Shown here: positions 1 through 7,923 of the stretch, one piece after another | How the letters are laid out: each line of letters begins with the position of its first letter | How positions within the stretch are numbered: position 1 is the stretch's first letter | From: CAYSLC01 sp964431545 | Lineage (GTDB): Bacteria > Desulfobacterota > Desulfobacteria > Desulfobacterales > JAABSP01 | Direction of reading: 5' to 3' | DNA: 47,115 bases | Assembly (NCBI GenBank): GCA_964431545.1 | Contig: CAYSLC010000013.1 | Coordinates: 1 to 47,115, forward strand | Position numbers and translations under genes: made by a program | Notes under the pieces: generated by a model | Told to the model about the DNA's origin: nothing | What the model saw: only the letters and a program-made list of their open reading frames with translations | The model's database searches: none

Positions 1-84
1 CTCTTTTTCATGTCCCGGGCCCAGCTCGGCATGGATTACGGCATCAAGCGGGGCGGCATGAAGAGCGGGGGGCTTGCATGGTAG
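1..84 (+). CDS. 3' end of a gene upstream of hmcF (possible HmcE-like subunit)
   Basis: The window opens inside a reading frame that runs 27 codons to a TAG stop at 82-84 and ends in a glycine- and lysine-rich tail (GIKRGGMKSGGLAW). It lies 74 bp upstream of hmcF on the same strand. In the hmc operon of Desulfovibrio the gene before hmcF encodes HmcE, an integral membrane subunit, so that identity is possible. The visible tail is too short to confirm it, and the assignment rests on position only. Confidence 0.45.
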   Translation, partial: LFFMSRAQLGMDYGIKRGGMKSGGLAW

Positions 85-102
85 GAATGGAATCGTTATA
101 AT
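74..102 (+). promoter_or_regulatory. Possible sigma-70-type promoter in front of hmcF
   Basis: TTGCAT at 74-79 and a perfect TATAAT at 97-102 are separated by 17 bp, followed by AT-rich sequence. The -35 hexamer overlaps the last codons of the upstream gene. This would give hmcF its own promoter in addition to read-through. It is a sequence match only. Confidence 0.45.
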
Positions 103-158
103 AGCGATTATCGTTTTCCATTTACAGAACCGTTCGAACCAAAAAGGAACGACAGAAA

Positions 159-1544
159 ATGCCCGAAGGAACGCTTTGCAACAGACGGCCGATCAACACC
201 CAGGAGGAACTCCACGCGCTCTTGAACGACAAGAGCGGCAAGACCTACTATGAGGAGTTGAAACACCTGGATGTCGATCAGGACGCCCTCTGGGCCACCA
301 TCCAGAAGTCCCTCAAGTCGAGGCTCAAGACCTGGCTGGAAATCTGTGCCCACTGCGGCATGTGCTCGGACAGTTGCTTCCTCTACCTGGCCAACAACAA
401 GGACCCCAAGCAGGTCCCCTCCTATAAGGTCCAGTCGACCCTCGGCGAGCTGGTCCGCCGGAAGGGGAAGGTGGACAACGAGTTCATGCGGATGGTCATG
501 GACACCGCCTGGTCGAAGTGCACCTGCTGCAACCGGTGCGGGATGTACTGTCCGTTCGGCATCGACATGGGCATCATGATGAGCTACGTGCGGGGTCTGT
601 GCTTCACCCAGGGGTTCGTCCCCTGGGAGATGAAGATCGGCTCGGGCATGCACCGGGTCTACCAGGCCCAGATGGACGTGACCACCGAGGACTGGGTGGA
701 CACCTGCGAGTGGATGGCCGAGGAGTACGAGGAGGACTGGCCGGGGTTGATCATCCCCATCGACAAGGAGGGGGCGGACATCATGTACACCGTCAACGCC
801 CGGGAGCCCAAGCACTACCCCGAGGATCTGGCCGAGGCGGCGATCCTCTTCCACCTGGCCGGGGAGAACTGGACCGTGCCGAGCATCGGCTGGGAGGAGA
901 CGAGCCTGGCCATGTTCGCGGGGGACTGGGAGGGGTGCAAAATGCAGGTGGAGACGGTCTATGACGCCATGGCCCGCCTGAAGCCCAAGCGGATGGTGGT
1001 GACCGAATGCGGGCATGCCTACCGGGCCACCGTCATCGAGGGCCCCTACTGGGCCGGGCTGGAGAGCGGCCAGACGCCGGTGGAGAGCTTCCACTACGTG
1101 GAGTGGGTGGCCGAAGCCCTCCGCACCGGCAAGATCAAGATCGACCCGGCCAAGAAGATCAAGGAGCCGGTCACCTACCAGGATTCCTGCAACTACATCC
1201 GGAACGCCGGCCTCGGGGATTGCGCCCGGGAGATCATGAGCTACATCGCCGAGGATTTCCGGGAGATGGAGCCCTGCCGGGAGCACAACTTCTGCTGCGG
1301 CGGCGGCGGCGGCTTCAACGGCATCGGCTACTACCGGGAGCAGCGGAACATCGGCCTCAAGATCAAGCGGGACCAGATCCTGGCCACCGGCGCCAAGCTG
1401 GTGATCTCCCCGTGCCACAACTGCTGGGACGCCATCCGGGACCTGGAGGAGGTCTACAAGGTGGGGATCCGGTGGTCCTTTTTGAAACCGCTCCTCATCG
1501 AGATGGCCGTGGTCCCCGACCACCTGAAGCCGCCCGAGGAGTGA
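159..1544 (+). CDS. hmcF: HmcF-type iron-sulfur protein, HdrD-like, of a transmembrane redox complex
   Basis: The 461-residue product carries two ferredoxin-type clusters, C63-x2-C66-x2-C69-x3-C73 and C121-x2-C124-x2-C127-x3-C131, each able to bind a [4Fe-4S] centre. The C-terminal half has a CCG-type motif (YQDSCNY, then FCCGGGGGFNG about 35 residues later), as in heterodisulfide reductase HdrD. Length and overall sequence match HmcF, the cytoplasmic subunit of the Hmc complex of sulfate reducers. Hmc links periplasmic cytochrome c3 electrons to a cytoplasmic acceptor. TmcB and DsrK are related and are the main alternatives. The gene starts 14 bp after an AAGGAAC sequence and is followed by a strong terminator, so it appears to be the last gene of its operon. 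Confidence 0.85.
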   Translation: MPEGTLCNRRPINTQEELHALLNDKSGKTYYEELKHLDVDQDALWATIQKSLKSRLKTWLEICAHCGMCSDSCFLYLANNKDPKQVPSYKVQSTLGELVRRKGKVDNEFMRMVMDTAWSKCTCCNRCGMYCPFGIDMGIMMSYVRGLCFTQGFVPWEMKIGSGMHRVYQAQMDVTTEDWVDTCEWMAEEYEEDWPGLIIPIDKEGADIMYTVNAREPKHYPEDLAEAAILFHLAGENWTVPSIGWEETSLAMFAGDWEGCKMQVETVYDAMARLKPKRMVVTECGHAYRATVIEGPYWAGLESGQTPVESFHYVEWVAEALRTGKIKIDPAKKIKEPVTYQDSCNYIRNAGLGDCAREIMSYIAEDFREMEPCREHNFCCGGGGGFNGIGYYREQRNIGLKIKRDQILATGAKLVISPCHNCWDAIRDLEEVYKVGIRWSFLKPLLIEMAVVPDHLKPPEE

Positions 1545-1606
1545 TCCGGCCCGTTTTGAACGGACCCGGGAATCCGCTATAGACCTGTATCGCCCGGAAC
1601 GACAAA

Positions 1607-1640
1607 GGGGCGGCGGCCGACGGCCGCCGCCCCTTTTTTT
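1607..1640 (+). terminator. Rho-independent terminator after hmcF
   Basis: A GC-only hairpin (GGGGCGGCGG and its perfect complement around a short loop) is followed directly by seven T residues. It lies 62 bp past the hmcF stop. Confidence 0.9.
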
Positions 1641-1679
1641 CCGTCCGGGGGTTCCCTCGCTCGGCCCCCCTTGCGGAGC

Positions 1680-2141
1680 CTATCGGCCGGCGGCCCCGGC
1701 GGCGATGGACTCCAGGACCCCCCGGATCTTACGGATACGGGGGGCGTCCCCGGAGAGTCCGTGGCGGCCGGCCAGGTATCCCGGGTCGTTGTAGAGGATC
1801 CGGGTTTCGCCGTCCACGGCGGTGATCAACAGCTTCTGAGGCAGGTCGACCGCCAGGGAGGGGGCGGCCTCCATGAGCGGCGTTCCGATCTTCGGGTTTC
1901 CGAAGACCAGCACCACGGTGGGCCGAAGGCTCAGGCCCGCCGATCGGGCGTTGGCCGCGTGGTCCACCTGGAAGAAGAAGGTCAGCCCCTTCTCCTCGAT
2001 GATCGACCGGGCCGCCTCGGCGGCCTCCGCGACGCTCCTCTCCGATAAAACGGTGATCAGTCCGTCTCCGGCACCGGCCCGGGCCGTGGCGAAGAGGGCC
2101 AGGACCGAGACCGCAATGCCCATCGTCTTCAGCATCCGCAT
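1680..2141 (-). CDS. DUF302-family exported protein
   Basis: The 153-residue product has an N-terminal signal-like segment (MGIAVSVLALFATARAGA) followed by a DUF302 domain. Typical DUF302 features are visible: F-QVDHAANARSAGLSL, PTVVLVFGNPKIGTPLM and a PQKLL/YNDP region. The fold is small and is often found in envelope or sulfur/redox contexts, but the molecular function is unknown. The longer upstream reading frame was not used because AAGGAGG lies six bases before the second of two consecutive ATG codons, at 2141. The stop is convergent with hmcF, and the gene lies 56 bp downstream of the cyclase gene, so the two could share a transcript. Confidence 0.8.
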   Translation of the reverse strand: MRMLKTMGIAVSVLALFATARAGAGDGLITVLSERSVAEAAEAARSIIEEKGLTFFFQVDHAANARSAGLSLRPTVVLVFGNPKIGTPLMEAAPSLAVDLPQKLLITAVDGETRILYNDPGYLAGRHGLSGDAPRIRKIRGVLESIAAGAAGR

Positions 2142-2197
2142 CATCGTCCTCCTTGGGTGGTTTCGTGGGTGAATTCCCCTTGTTCCCATATTCCGGA

Positions 2198-4192
2198 TCA
2201 CGGGGTCTCCAGGGTGGCGGTCCCGTCCCATTCAGGGCCGGGGGGGTGTTCGGCCAGTCTCCGGCACCGCTCCAGGTAGAGCCCGGACACCGTGTCCGCC
2301 GGGTTGAGTACCGAGATCTCCCGGAAGATCTCCGCCCCGTCGGTCCATTGCCGGGACCGGTACTTCGAAAGCCCTTCCCTGAACAGCTCCAGGATCTTGT
2401 CCAGATGGGGGAAGCTCTTTTCGGTGTGGTGGTCGAGGATCTCGTGGATGGATACCGGCTCGTCCCGACCCTTGACCTTCAGCCGGTCGATCTCCCGGAG
2501 GGCATACGCCTTCCGGAACTTGGCCACGGTGAACTCGCTCACCAGAATGTGAGTGCCGTAGATCTTGTTGGCTCTTTCCAGGCGGGAGGCGAGGTTGACC
2601 CCGTCGCCGATGACCGTATAGTCCATCCGTTTCAGGGAGCCGATGTTGCCGGAGATCACCTCATCGGTGTTGATGCCGATGCCGATGCCGATGGGATCAC
2701 TGCCGTTTTCGGTGCGGTTCCGGTTGAAATCGTCCAGGGCCCGCATCATCTCGATGGCCGATGTGGCGGCGTTGTCGGGATCATCCAGGCCCGCGTAGGG
2801 AGCGCCGAAGACCGCCAGCAGGGCGTCTCCGATGTACTTGTCCAGGATGCCGCCGTACCGGAAGATGATGTCCACCATCAGGCCGAAGTAGTCGTTGAGC
2901 AGGGAGAGGGTCTTTCGGGGCCCGTAAACCTCCGTGAGGGCGGTGAAGTTCCGGATGTCCGAGAACATGATGGTCGCCTCGTGGGCCTGCCCCCCCAGGG
3001 CGTTCTCGCCGTCCCGGAAGAGTTTCTCCGCCACCTCCTTGGTCATGTACCGGGCGATGGTGCTCTTGAGCCGCTTCTCCCGGTTGATGTCCTCCAGGAT
3101 GAGCAGGGAGCCCAGAAAAGCCTTCTGGATGCCCACCAGGGGAACCACGGTCAGGTTGACCGACGCCCGCCGCTCCACCTCGGGCAGGAAAAGGTCGACG
3201 TCGGGGAGGAAATCGGGTTTCCGCTCCTCCAGCACCCGGTCGATGAGCGCCGGCACCCAGGGGTTGATCCCGAAGAATTTGGGCAGCTGACCGGGCATCA
3301 GGGCGCATGACTCCAGGTTCTCGCAGAGGATCCGGGTCGCCGCGGAGTTGTATTTGATCACCTGTTTGTCCGCGTCCAGGGAGACGATGCCGCTGCTCAT
3401 GCTCTCGATGAGGCTCTCGTTGTAGTTTTTCATGTTGCGGGTATCTTCGTAGAGCCCGGCGTTCTCCAGGGCGATGGCCGCCTGGGCCGTGAAGGCCTTG
3501 AGACGCCGCTCGTCCGTCTCCGTGAACTCGCCCTCGGCCTTGTTGAGCACCTGGGTGACCCCCAGAATCCGGCCCGCCTTGTTCCGGATGGGCACGCAGA
3601 GGACCGACCGGGTCTTGTAACCGGTCTTCTGATCCACCTGGGGGTTGAACCGGGGGTCGAGATAGGCGTTGGAGATGTTGATGGTCTTTCCGCTGGTGAA
3701 GACCGAGCCGGCGATGCCCATGTGGCTGGGGAACCGGATCTCGTTGACCTCCAGGTCCCGGGCCACCCGGGACCAGAGTTCGTCCGTCCGCCGGTCGTGG
3801 ATGAAGATGGAACACCGTTCGGCATCGAGAAGCTCGGTGGTGGTGTTGACCACCAGGGAGAGGAGCCGGTCGAGATTGAGTTCCGAAGACAGGACGGTGG
3901 TCAGCTCCAGGATCCGCATCTCCTCCTCCCGGGCCTGCTTCAGGTGGCGTTCGGCCTTCTCCCGCTGCTTGATGGCATACTGGGCGTGGGAGCCGAAGAT
4001 CACGAAGAGGCACAGGACCACCAGCCGGGACCAGATGTTCTCCGTCCCCACAAAGACCTGGGCCATGCTGCCGCGGTAGGAGAGGAAGATGGTGAGGATC
4101 GATTCGATGATCCAGTAGACGCCGGCCAGCCCGAGACCGATGAAGAGCATCTGGTCCGCCAGTCCGATACGCCCCTGGGAGTTGTCTTTCAC
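2198..4192 (-). CDS. Membrane-anchored GAF-PAS class III adenylate/guanylate cyclase
   Basis: The product (664 residues from the GTG at 4192) has two N-terminal membrane segments (MLFIGLGLAGVYWIIES and RLVVLCLFVIFG) and a short coiled linker. A GAF domain follows (about residues 80-230, from LSSELNLDRLLSLV to AAIALENAGLY), then a PAS-like domain (SLIESMSSGIVSLDADKQVI). The C-terminal class III cyclase catalytic domain includes MFSDIRNFTALTE, GGILDKYIGDALLAVFG and MDYTVIGDGVNLASRLE. The two metal-binding aspartates (FSDI and GDALLA) and the transition-state Asn/Arg region (VNLASRLE) are present, so it looks active. Nucleotide specificity cannot be told. The start is uncertain: a strong AAGGAGG instead precedes an out-of-frame ATG (see the leader peptide). 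ATG 4150 is a shorter alternative. Confidence 0.85.
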   Translation of the reverse strand: MKDNSQGRIGLADQMLFIGLGLAGVYWIIESILTIFLSYRGSMAQVFVGTENIWSRLVVLCLFVIFGSHAQYAIKQREKAERHLKQAREEEMRILELTTVLSSELNLDRLLSLVVNTTTELLDAERCSIFIHDRRTDELWSRVARDLEVNEIRFPSHMGIAGSVFTSGKTINISNAYLDPRFNPQVDQKTGYKTRSVLCVPIRNKAGRILGVTQVLNKAEGEFTETDERRLKAFTAQAAIALENAGLYEDTRNMKNYNESLIESMSSGIVSLDADKQVIKYNSAATRILCENLESCALMPGQLPKFFGINPWVPALIDRVLEERKPDFLPDVDLFLPEVERRASVNLTVVPLVGIQKAFLGSLLILEDINREKRLKSTIARYMTKEVAEKLFRDGENALGGQAHEATIMFSDIRNFTALTEVYGPRKTLSLLNDYFGLMVDIIFRYGGILDKYIGDALLAVFGAPYAGLDDPDNAATSAIEMMRALDDFNRNRTENGSDPIGIGIGINTDEVISGNIGSLKRMDYTVIGDGVNLASRLERANKIYGTHILVSEFTVAKFRKAYALREIDRLKVKGRDEPVSIHEILDHHTEKSFPHLDKILELFREGLSKYRSRQWTDGAEIFREISVLNPADTVSGLYLERCRRLAEHPPGPEWDGTATLETP

Positions 4193-4215
4193 CTTGCGGG
4201 TGTTTCCGAAGGCAT
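4189..4215 (-). CDS. Possible 8-codon leader peptide overlapping the cyclase start
   Basis: The only strong ribosome-binding site upstream of the cyclase (AAGGAGG, about 4227-4233) precedes ATG 4215. That ATG opens a frame reading MPSETPAR and then TGA at 4191-4189. The TGA overlaps the in-frame GTG of the cyclase as GTGA, the usual layout for translational coupling. A single missing base in the assembly that hides a longer cyclase N-terminus is an equally simple explanation. Confidence 0.35.
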   Translation of the reverse strand: MPSETPAR

Positions 4216-4486
4216 CGATGGGGGGCCTCCTTGGGTCTTCGCCGGCCGTCCCCCGGGGAGCATTGCCGGTTCCGTGGGGGAATCTAGAGGATATGATACG
4301 GAAAGCGATCCGGAAAAGCAAACAAAACCCTCTGATTCGGCTCCCCGAAAGGGCGGAGCCGAGGGTCGCTTTCCGGAAACAAACTCTCCCTTGCAAAAGG
4401 GGCGCCGGGGACATATGTTACAGGGGAAAGAGACTCACAACCCCCCGGCCGCGGGCCGGGAAAGGCATCAGCCCGGGAGGTCGACC

Positions 4487-5053
4487 ATGGCAACGGTTCT
4501 GGTACCCATCGCAAACGGTACGGAAGAGATCGAGGCGGTCTGCATCATCGACGTCCTGCGCCGGGCGGGCGCCGCGGTGACCGTGGCGTCGGTGGCGGAC
4601 GGTCTCCGGGTGACCGCCTCCCGGGGCGTCAATCTCGTGGCCGATCGGATGATCGGAGATTGCCAAGAGGAGATCTATGATCTGATCGTCCTGCCGGGGG
4701 GCATGCCCGGGGCCGAGCACCTTCGGGATTCCCCGGCCCTGACCCGGCTCCTCCAACGCCAGCGGGAGGCCGACCGGTGGCATGCGGCCATTTGCGCCGC
4801 GCCGGCGGTGGTTTTCCAACCCCACGGGCTCCTGGAGGGGCGCGGCAAGGCCACGGCCCATCCCGGCTTCATCGATCGGCTGGATCCCGGGGCGGCCGTC
4901 GAGGACCGGGTGGTGGTGGACGGCCGCTGCGTCACCAGCCGGGGGCCGGGAACGGCCCTGGAATTCGCCCTGCGGCTGGTGGCCCTGCTCTACGACCCGG
5001 GGACGGCCGACGGGATCGCGTCGGCCATGGTGGTGAAGCCGGCGGGGGCATAG
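4487..5053 (+). CDS. DJ-1/PfpI family protein
   Basis: The 188-residue product has the DJ-1/ThiJ/PfpI fold. It shows the N-terminal NGTEEIEA with the conserved glutamate, the LIVLPGGMPGAEHL strand-turn and the nucleophile elbow AICAAP, whose cysteine is the reactive residue. YajL and DJ-1 members of this size act in oxidative or electrophile stress protection, and some have deglycase-like or chaperone activities. The start is the ATG six bases after GGGAGG. The reading frame stays open far upstream, but only this start gives a normal family N-terminus (MATVLVPIANG). It leads a plus-strand group, and the CULT gene follows after 10 bp. Confidence 0.9.
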   Translation: MATVLVPIANGTEEIEAVCIIDVLRRAGAAVTVASVADGLRVTASRGVNLVADRMIGDCQEEIYDLIVLPGGMPGAEHLRDSPALTRLLQRQREADRWHAAICAAPAVVFQPHGLLEGRGKATAHPGFIDRLDPGAAVEDRVVVDGRCVTSRGPGTALEFALRLVALLYDPGTADGIASAMVVKPAGA

Positions 5054-5063
5054 AGGGGGATCG

Positions 5064-5492
5064 ATGGGCCATCCATTGGGCGATCCCCGGCCCTCCGGAG
5101 ATCTCCACGGCTATCTGGCCAAGGATGCCGGCCGCAAAGAATCGCCGTCCGGCGCACCGGTTCCCGAACCCCAGGACCTGGAGGCGCCCGAGGCGGAGGA
5201 GGTTCTGCGCTGCGTCGCCTGCGGGCACGAGATCACCTCCGCGGCCCATCGGATATCGGTAAACGGCGGCCACCACCACACCTTCGCCAACCCCGCCGGC
5301 ATCGTCTTTGAGATCGGCTGTTTTTCAGAGGCCAGGGGGTGTGCCAACTGGGGGCGGCCCACCGAGGAGTTCACCTGGTTCAAAGGGTATGCCTGGCGCT
5401 TTTCCATCTGTGCCAGATGCCACGCCCACCTGGGGTGGCACTATGTGGGGGACGGCGGATTCTACGGGTTGATTCTCGCCCACTTGATTTGA
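5064..5492 (+). CDS. Cereblon-like CULT-domain protein
   Basis: Residues 47-142 of this 142-residue protein match the CULT domain (cereblon domain binding cellular ligands and thalidomide), a zinc-bound beta-tent fold. The zinc ligands are visible as C50-x2-C53 and C116-x2-C119. The tri-tryptophan ligand cage is complete: W105, W111 and W125, spaced 6 and 14 residues apart, with an aromatic Y127 two residues on. Human cereblon W380/W386/W400/F402 has the same spacing. The motifs ITSAAHRI, HTFANPAG, CFSEARGC and HLGWHY also fit. The first 46 residues are Pro/Ala/Glu-rich and probably disordered. Bacterial stand-alone CULT proteins are known structurally, but their natural role is not established. 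It is probably co-transcribed with the DJ-1-like gene. Confidence 0.85.
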   Translation: MGHPLGDPRPSGDLHGYLAKDAGRKESPSGAPVPEPQDLEAPEAEEVLRCVACGHEITSAAHRISVNGGHHHTFANPAGIVFEIGCFSEARGCANWGRPTEEFTWFKGYAWRFSICARCHAHLGWHYVGDGGFYGLILAHLI

Positions 5493-5527
5493 GCGGCGGC
5501 TGATTCCGCCCGTTCGTCGGAGGAGCT

Positions 5528-5827
5528 ATGGGGAGATCGCTTCAGGTTCAACGCGCGTCGGTTCCGGAGAGACGGCCGGAGGCGGAGGCGCCGGAGGTCC
5601 TGTCCGCCCTGCGGGAACGGAAGGCTCTCCTGGCCCGGCGGCCCGATCTCGCCCGGTTCCAGGAGGAGATCGATCGGCTTCTGGACAACGCCGGGGGGCT
5701 CGACGGGCGGCTGGCCGTTCTGGAGATCCTGATCCAGGGCCATCTGGCCGCCCTCCAGGACAAGCTCATCCAGTTGACGGGCGCGGTGCGGGCCGACGGC
5801 CGGCCGGATCGGTCGACGCCGCCATGA
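5528..5827 (+). CDS. Small helical protein of unknown function
   Basis: The 99-residue product is charged and rich in Leu, Arg and Ala. Residues 20-85 look like two or three amphipathic helices (VLSALRERKALLARRPDL, FQEEIDRLLDNA, GRLAVLEILIQGHLAALQD). There are no cysteines, signal peptide or membrane segment. A GGAGGAG site ends two bases before the ATG. It lies 35 bp after the CULT gene and is followed by a terminator, so it may be the last gene of that unit. I do not recognise the family. Confidence 0.65.
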   Translation: MGRSLQVQRASVPERRPEAEAPEVLSALRERKALLARRPDLARFQEEIDRLLDNAGGLDGRLAVLEILIQGHLAALQDKLIQLTGAVRADGRPDRSTPP

Positions 5828-5850
5828 ACGGGGATAAATGATGAAGAAGA

Positions 5851-5875
5851 GGGGGCCCGGCGGGTCCCCTTTTTT
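5851..5875 (+). terminator. Rho-independent terminator
   Basis: A GC-rich hairpin (GGGGGCCCG paired with CGGGTCCCC, one G-T pair) is followed by six T residues. It closes the DJ-1/CULT/small-protein group. Confidence 0.8.
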
Positions 5876-5904
5876 ACGGACCCACTACCAAGGAAACGGG
5901 TGTA

Positions 5905-6378
5905 ATGATGATCGAGACAACCATTCCCGGATACCGCGCGCTCAGGCTCGAGCACTTGGTGATGGATTACAACGGCACCCTGGCCTGCGGCGGGCTGCTG
6001 CTTCCCGGGGTCAAGGAGTGCCTGGAGGTCCTCCAGGAGAAACTGACCATTCACGTGCTCACCGCCGACACTTTCGGGAAGGCCGAGGCCCAGTTGGAGG
6101 GGGTCCCCTGTGAACTGACCGTCCTCGGGCTGGATCGGCAGGATGTCGGGAAACTCGAATTCGTCAAGGAGCTGGGGGCGGACCGGACGGCGGCCGTGGG
6201 AAACGGCCGCAACGACCGGCTGATGCTCGAGGCCTCGGCCCTGGGGATCGCCGTGATCCTGGAGGAGGGGGCCGCCGGGGAGACCCTGGCGGCGGCCGAT
6301 GTGGTCTGCAAGAGCATCACCTCGGCCCTCCATCTGCTCATCGACCCCCTGCGGCTGGTGGCGACCCTGAGATCCTGA
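5905..6378 (+). CDS. HAD-superfamily hydrolase, soluble P-type-ATPase-like
   Basis: The 157-residue, capless HAD domain has motif I as D21-Y-N-G-T, motif II as LTADTFG and motif III/IV as GNGRNDRLML. The nucleophile aspartate is present. The usual second aspartate (DxD) is Asn, as in the P-type ATPase phosphorylation domain where it is Thr. It therefore fits the stand-alone ATPase-like HAD proteins (COG4087 type) rather than ordinary phosphatases. Its substrate is unknown. AAGGAAA precedes two adjacent ATG codons, and the first is used here. The aminopeptidase gene follows after 41 bp. Confidence 0.8.
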   Translation: MMIETTIPGYRALRLEHLVMDYNGTLACGGLLLPGVKECLEVLQEKLTIHVLTADTFGKAEAQLEGVPCELTVLGLDRQDVGKLEFVKELGADRTAAVGNGRNDRLMLEASALGIAVILEEGAAGETLAAADVVCKSITSALHLLIDPLRLVATLRS

Positions 6379-6419
6379 CGCGATTCCGCCCCGGAGGCGT
6401 CCCACAAGGAGGTGTGCGC

Positions 6420-7913
6420 ATGGTACGATACGAGATCGCGGATCTGAAGGCGGAGGCGTTTCCGGCGTTGGTCATTCCCGTCTGCGAGGATCGGGAGATC
6501 CACGAGGCGCCGGAGATCCTGGCCGCGGTGGCGGCGGCCGGGGAGTTTCCGGAGTTCACCGGGAAAAAGGAACACGAACTCCTCCTCCCGTCCCCGGCGG
6601 GACTGGCGGCCCGCCGGGTCCTCTTCATGGGGGTGGGGGCCTTCGAACATCTGACGCCGGAGACCTTTCGGGCCATGGCCGGCAAGGCCGTCTCCCGGTG
6701 TATCGGCAGGGACCTCCCCCGGGTGACCTTCGCCGTCCCCCCCGCCGCCATGCTGCCCCGGGGGCCGGATGACGGGGCCTTTCCGAAAGCGCTCATGGAG
6801 GGCGCCTGCCTGGCGAACCACCACTTCGACCGGTACAAGAAGGAGAAGAAACACGCCCCCCTCCGAACCATAGGACTCCTGGCCGGCTCGACGCCCCCGG
6901 GGGCCGGCGACGGGCTGCCCGAGCGAGTCGAGGCGGTCTGCCGGGGAACTCTGCTCGCCCGGGAGTGGGTCTCCATGCCCGCCAATCTGAAGACCCCGGA
7001 GCGGCTGGCCGAGGAGATAACCAGGACCGCGCGAGTGGAGGGGCTGGCCGTGGAGGTGCTGGAGGAGGGGGAACTCCGGGAGAAGGGCTTCGGGGCTTTG
7101 ATGGCGGTCGCCTCCGGGAGCAAGAACCCGCCGCGGCTGGTGATCCTCGACCACGCCCCGCCGAATCCCGAGCGGACGGTGGCCCTGGTGGGCAAGGGGG
7201 TGACCTTCGATTCCGGCGGGCTCAACCTGAAGGCCTCCGACGCCCTGGAGAACATGAAGGCGGACATGGCCGGGGCCGCCGCCGTGGCCGCGGCGACCAT
7301 CACCCTGGCCCGGCTGGGGGCCGCCGTCCGGGTGATCGGCCTCCTGCCCCTGGTGGAGAACATGCCCTCCGGGAGTGCGTTCCGGCCCGGGGATATCGTC
7401 ACCTCCCTGGACGGAAAGACCGTGGAGATCGGCAACACCGACGCCGAGGGGCGGCTGATCCTCATCGACGCCCTGACCCACGCCGTCCGGACCTATTCCC
7501 CGGACCTGCTCATCGACATGGCCTCCCTCACCGGCGCCTGCGCCATGGCCCTGGGCCGGAAGATCGCCGGGGTCTTCACCTTCGACGACGAGCTGGCCCG
7601 GCTGACCGTCGAGGCCGGAGAGCGGACCCACGAGCGGTGCTGGCGGATGCCCATGCCCGAGGATTACAAGGAACTGCTCAAGAGCGACTTCGCCGACCTC
7701 CGGAACCTGGGCTCCATCCGCTGGGGCGGCGCCATCACCGCCGCGCTCTTTCTGTCGGAGTTCGTGGGGGATACTCGGTGGGTCCACATCGACATCGCGG
7801 GCACTTCCTACGTCAAGAAGAAGGGGGACTACTGCGGTCCCGGCGGAACCGGCTTCGGGGTCCGCCTCCTCTGCGACCTCCTGGAATCCCTGGAGAAGAA
7901 GGCCGGGGCCTGA
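6420..7913 (+). CDS. pepA: Leucyl aminopeptidase (peptidase family M17)
   Basis: The 497-residue product is a cytosolic two-metal aminopeptidase that removes N-terminal residues from peptides. The M17 signatures are clear: VGKGVTFDSGGLNLK (metal and catalytic lysines), MKADMAGAAAV (metal aspartate) and NTDAEGRLIL (metal Asp/Glu and catalytic Arg). The N-terminal macro-like domain is typical of PepA. AAGGAGG lies seven bases before ATG 6420. A GTG two codons upstream lies only one base from that site and was not chosen. The gene converges with ktrA, 10 bp between stops. Confidence 0.93.
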   Translation: MVRYEIADLKAEAFPALVIPVCEDREIHEAPEILAAVAAAGEFPEFTGKKEHELLLPSPAGLAARRVLFMGVGAFEHLTPETFRAMAGKAVSRCIGRDLPRVTFAVPPAAMLPRGPDDGAFPKALMEGACLANHHFDRYKKEKKHAPLRTIGLLAGSTPPGAGDGLPERVEAVCRGTLLAREWVSMPANLKTPERLAEEITRTARVEGLAVEVLEEGELREKGFGALMAVASGSKNPPRLVILDHAPPNPERTVALVGKGVTFDSGGLNLKASDALENMKADMAGAAAVAAATITLARLGAAVRVIGLLPLVENMPSGSAFRPGDIVTSLDGKTVEIGNTDAEGRLILIDALTHAVRTYSPDLLIDMASLTGACAMALGRKIAGVFTFDDELARLTVEAGERTHERCWRMPMPEDYKELLKSDFADLRNLGSIRWGGAITAALFLSEFVGDTRWVHIDIAGTSYVKKKGDYCGPGGTGFGVRLLCDLLESLEKKAGA

Positions 7914-7923
7914 ACGCTCGGCG

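Noticed and set aside
108..1523. 471-residue open frame antisense to hmcF
   Set aside because: Composition is the Leu/Gly/His/Pro-rich shadow of a GC-rich gene, with no motif and no ribosome-binding site.
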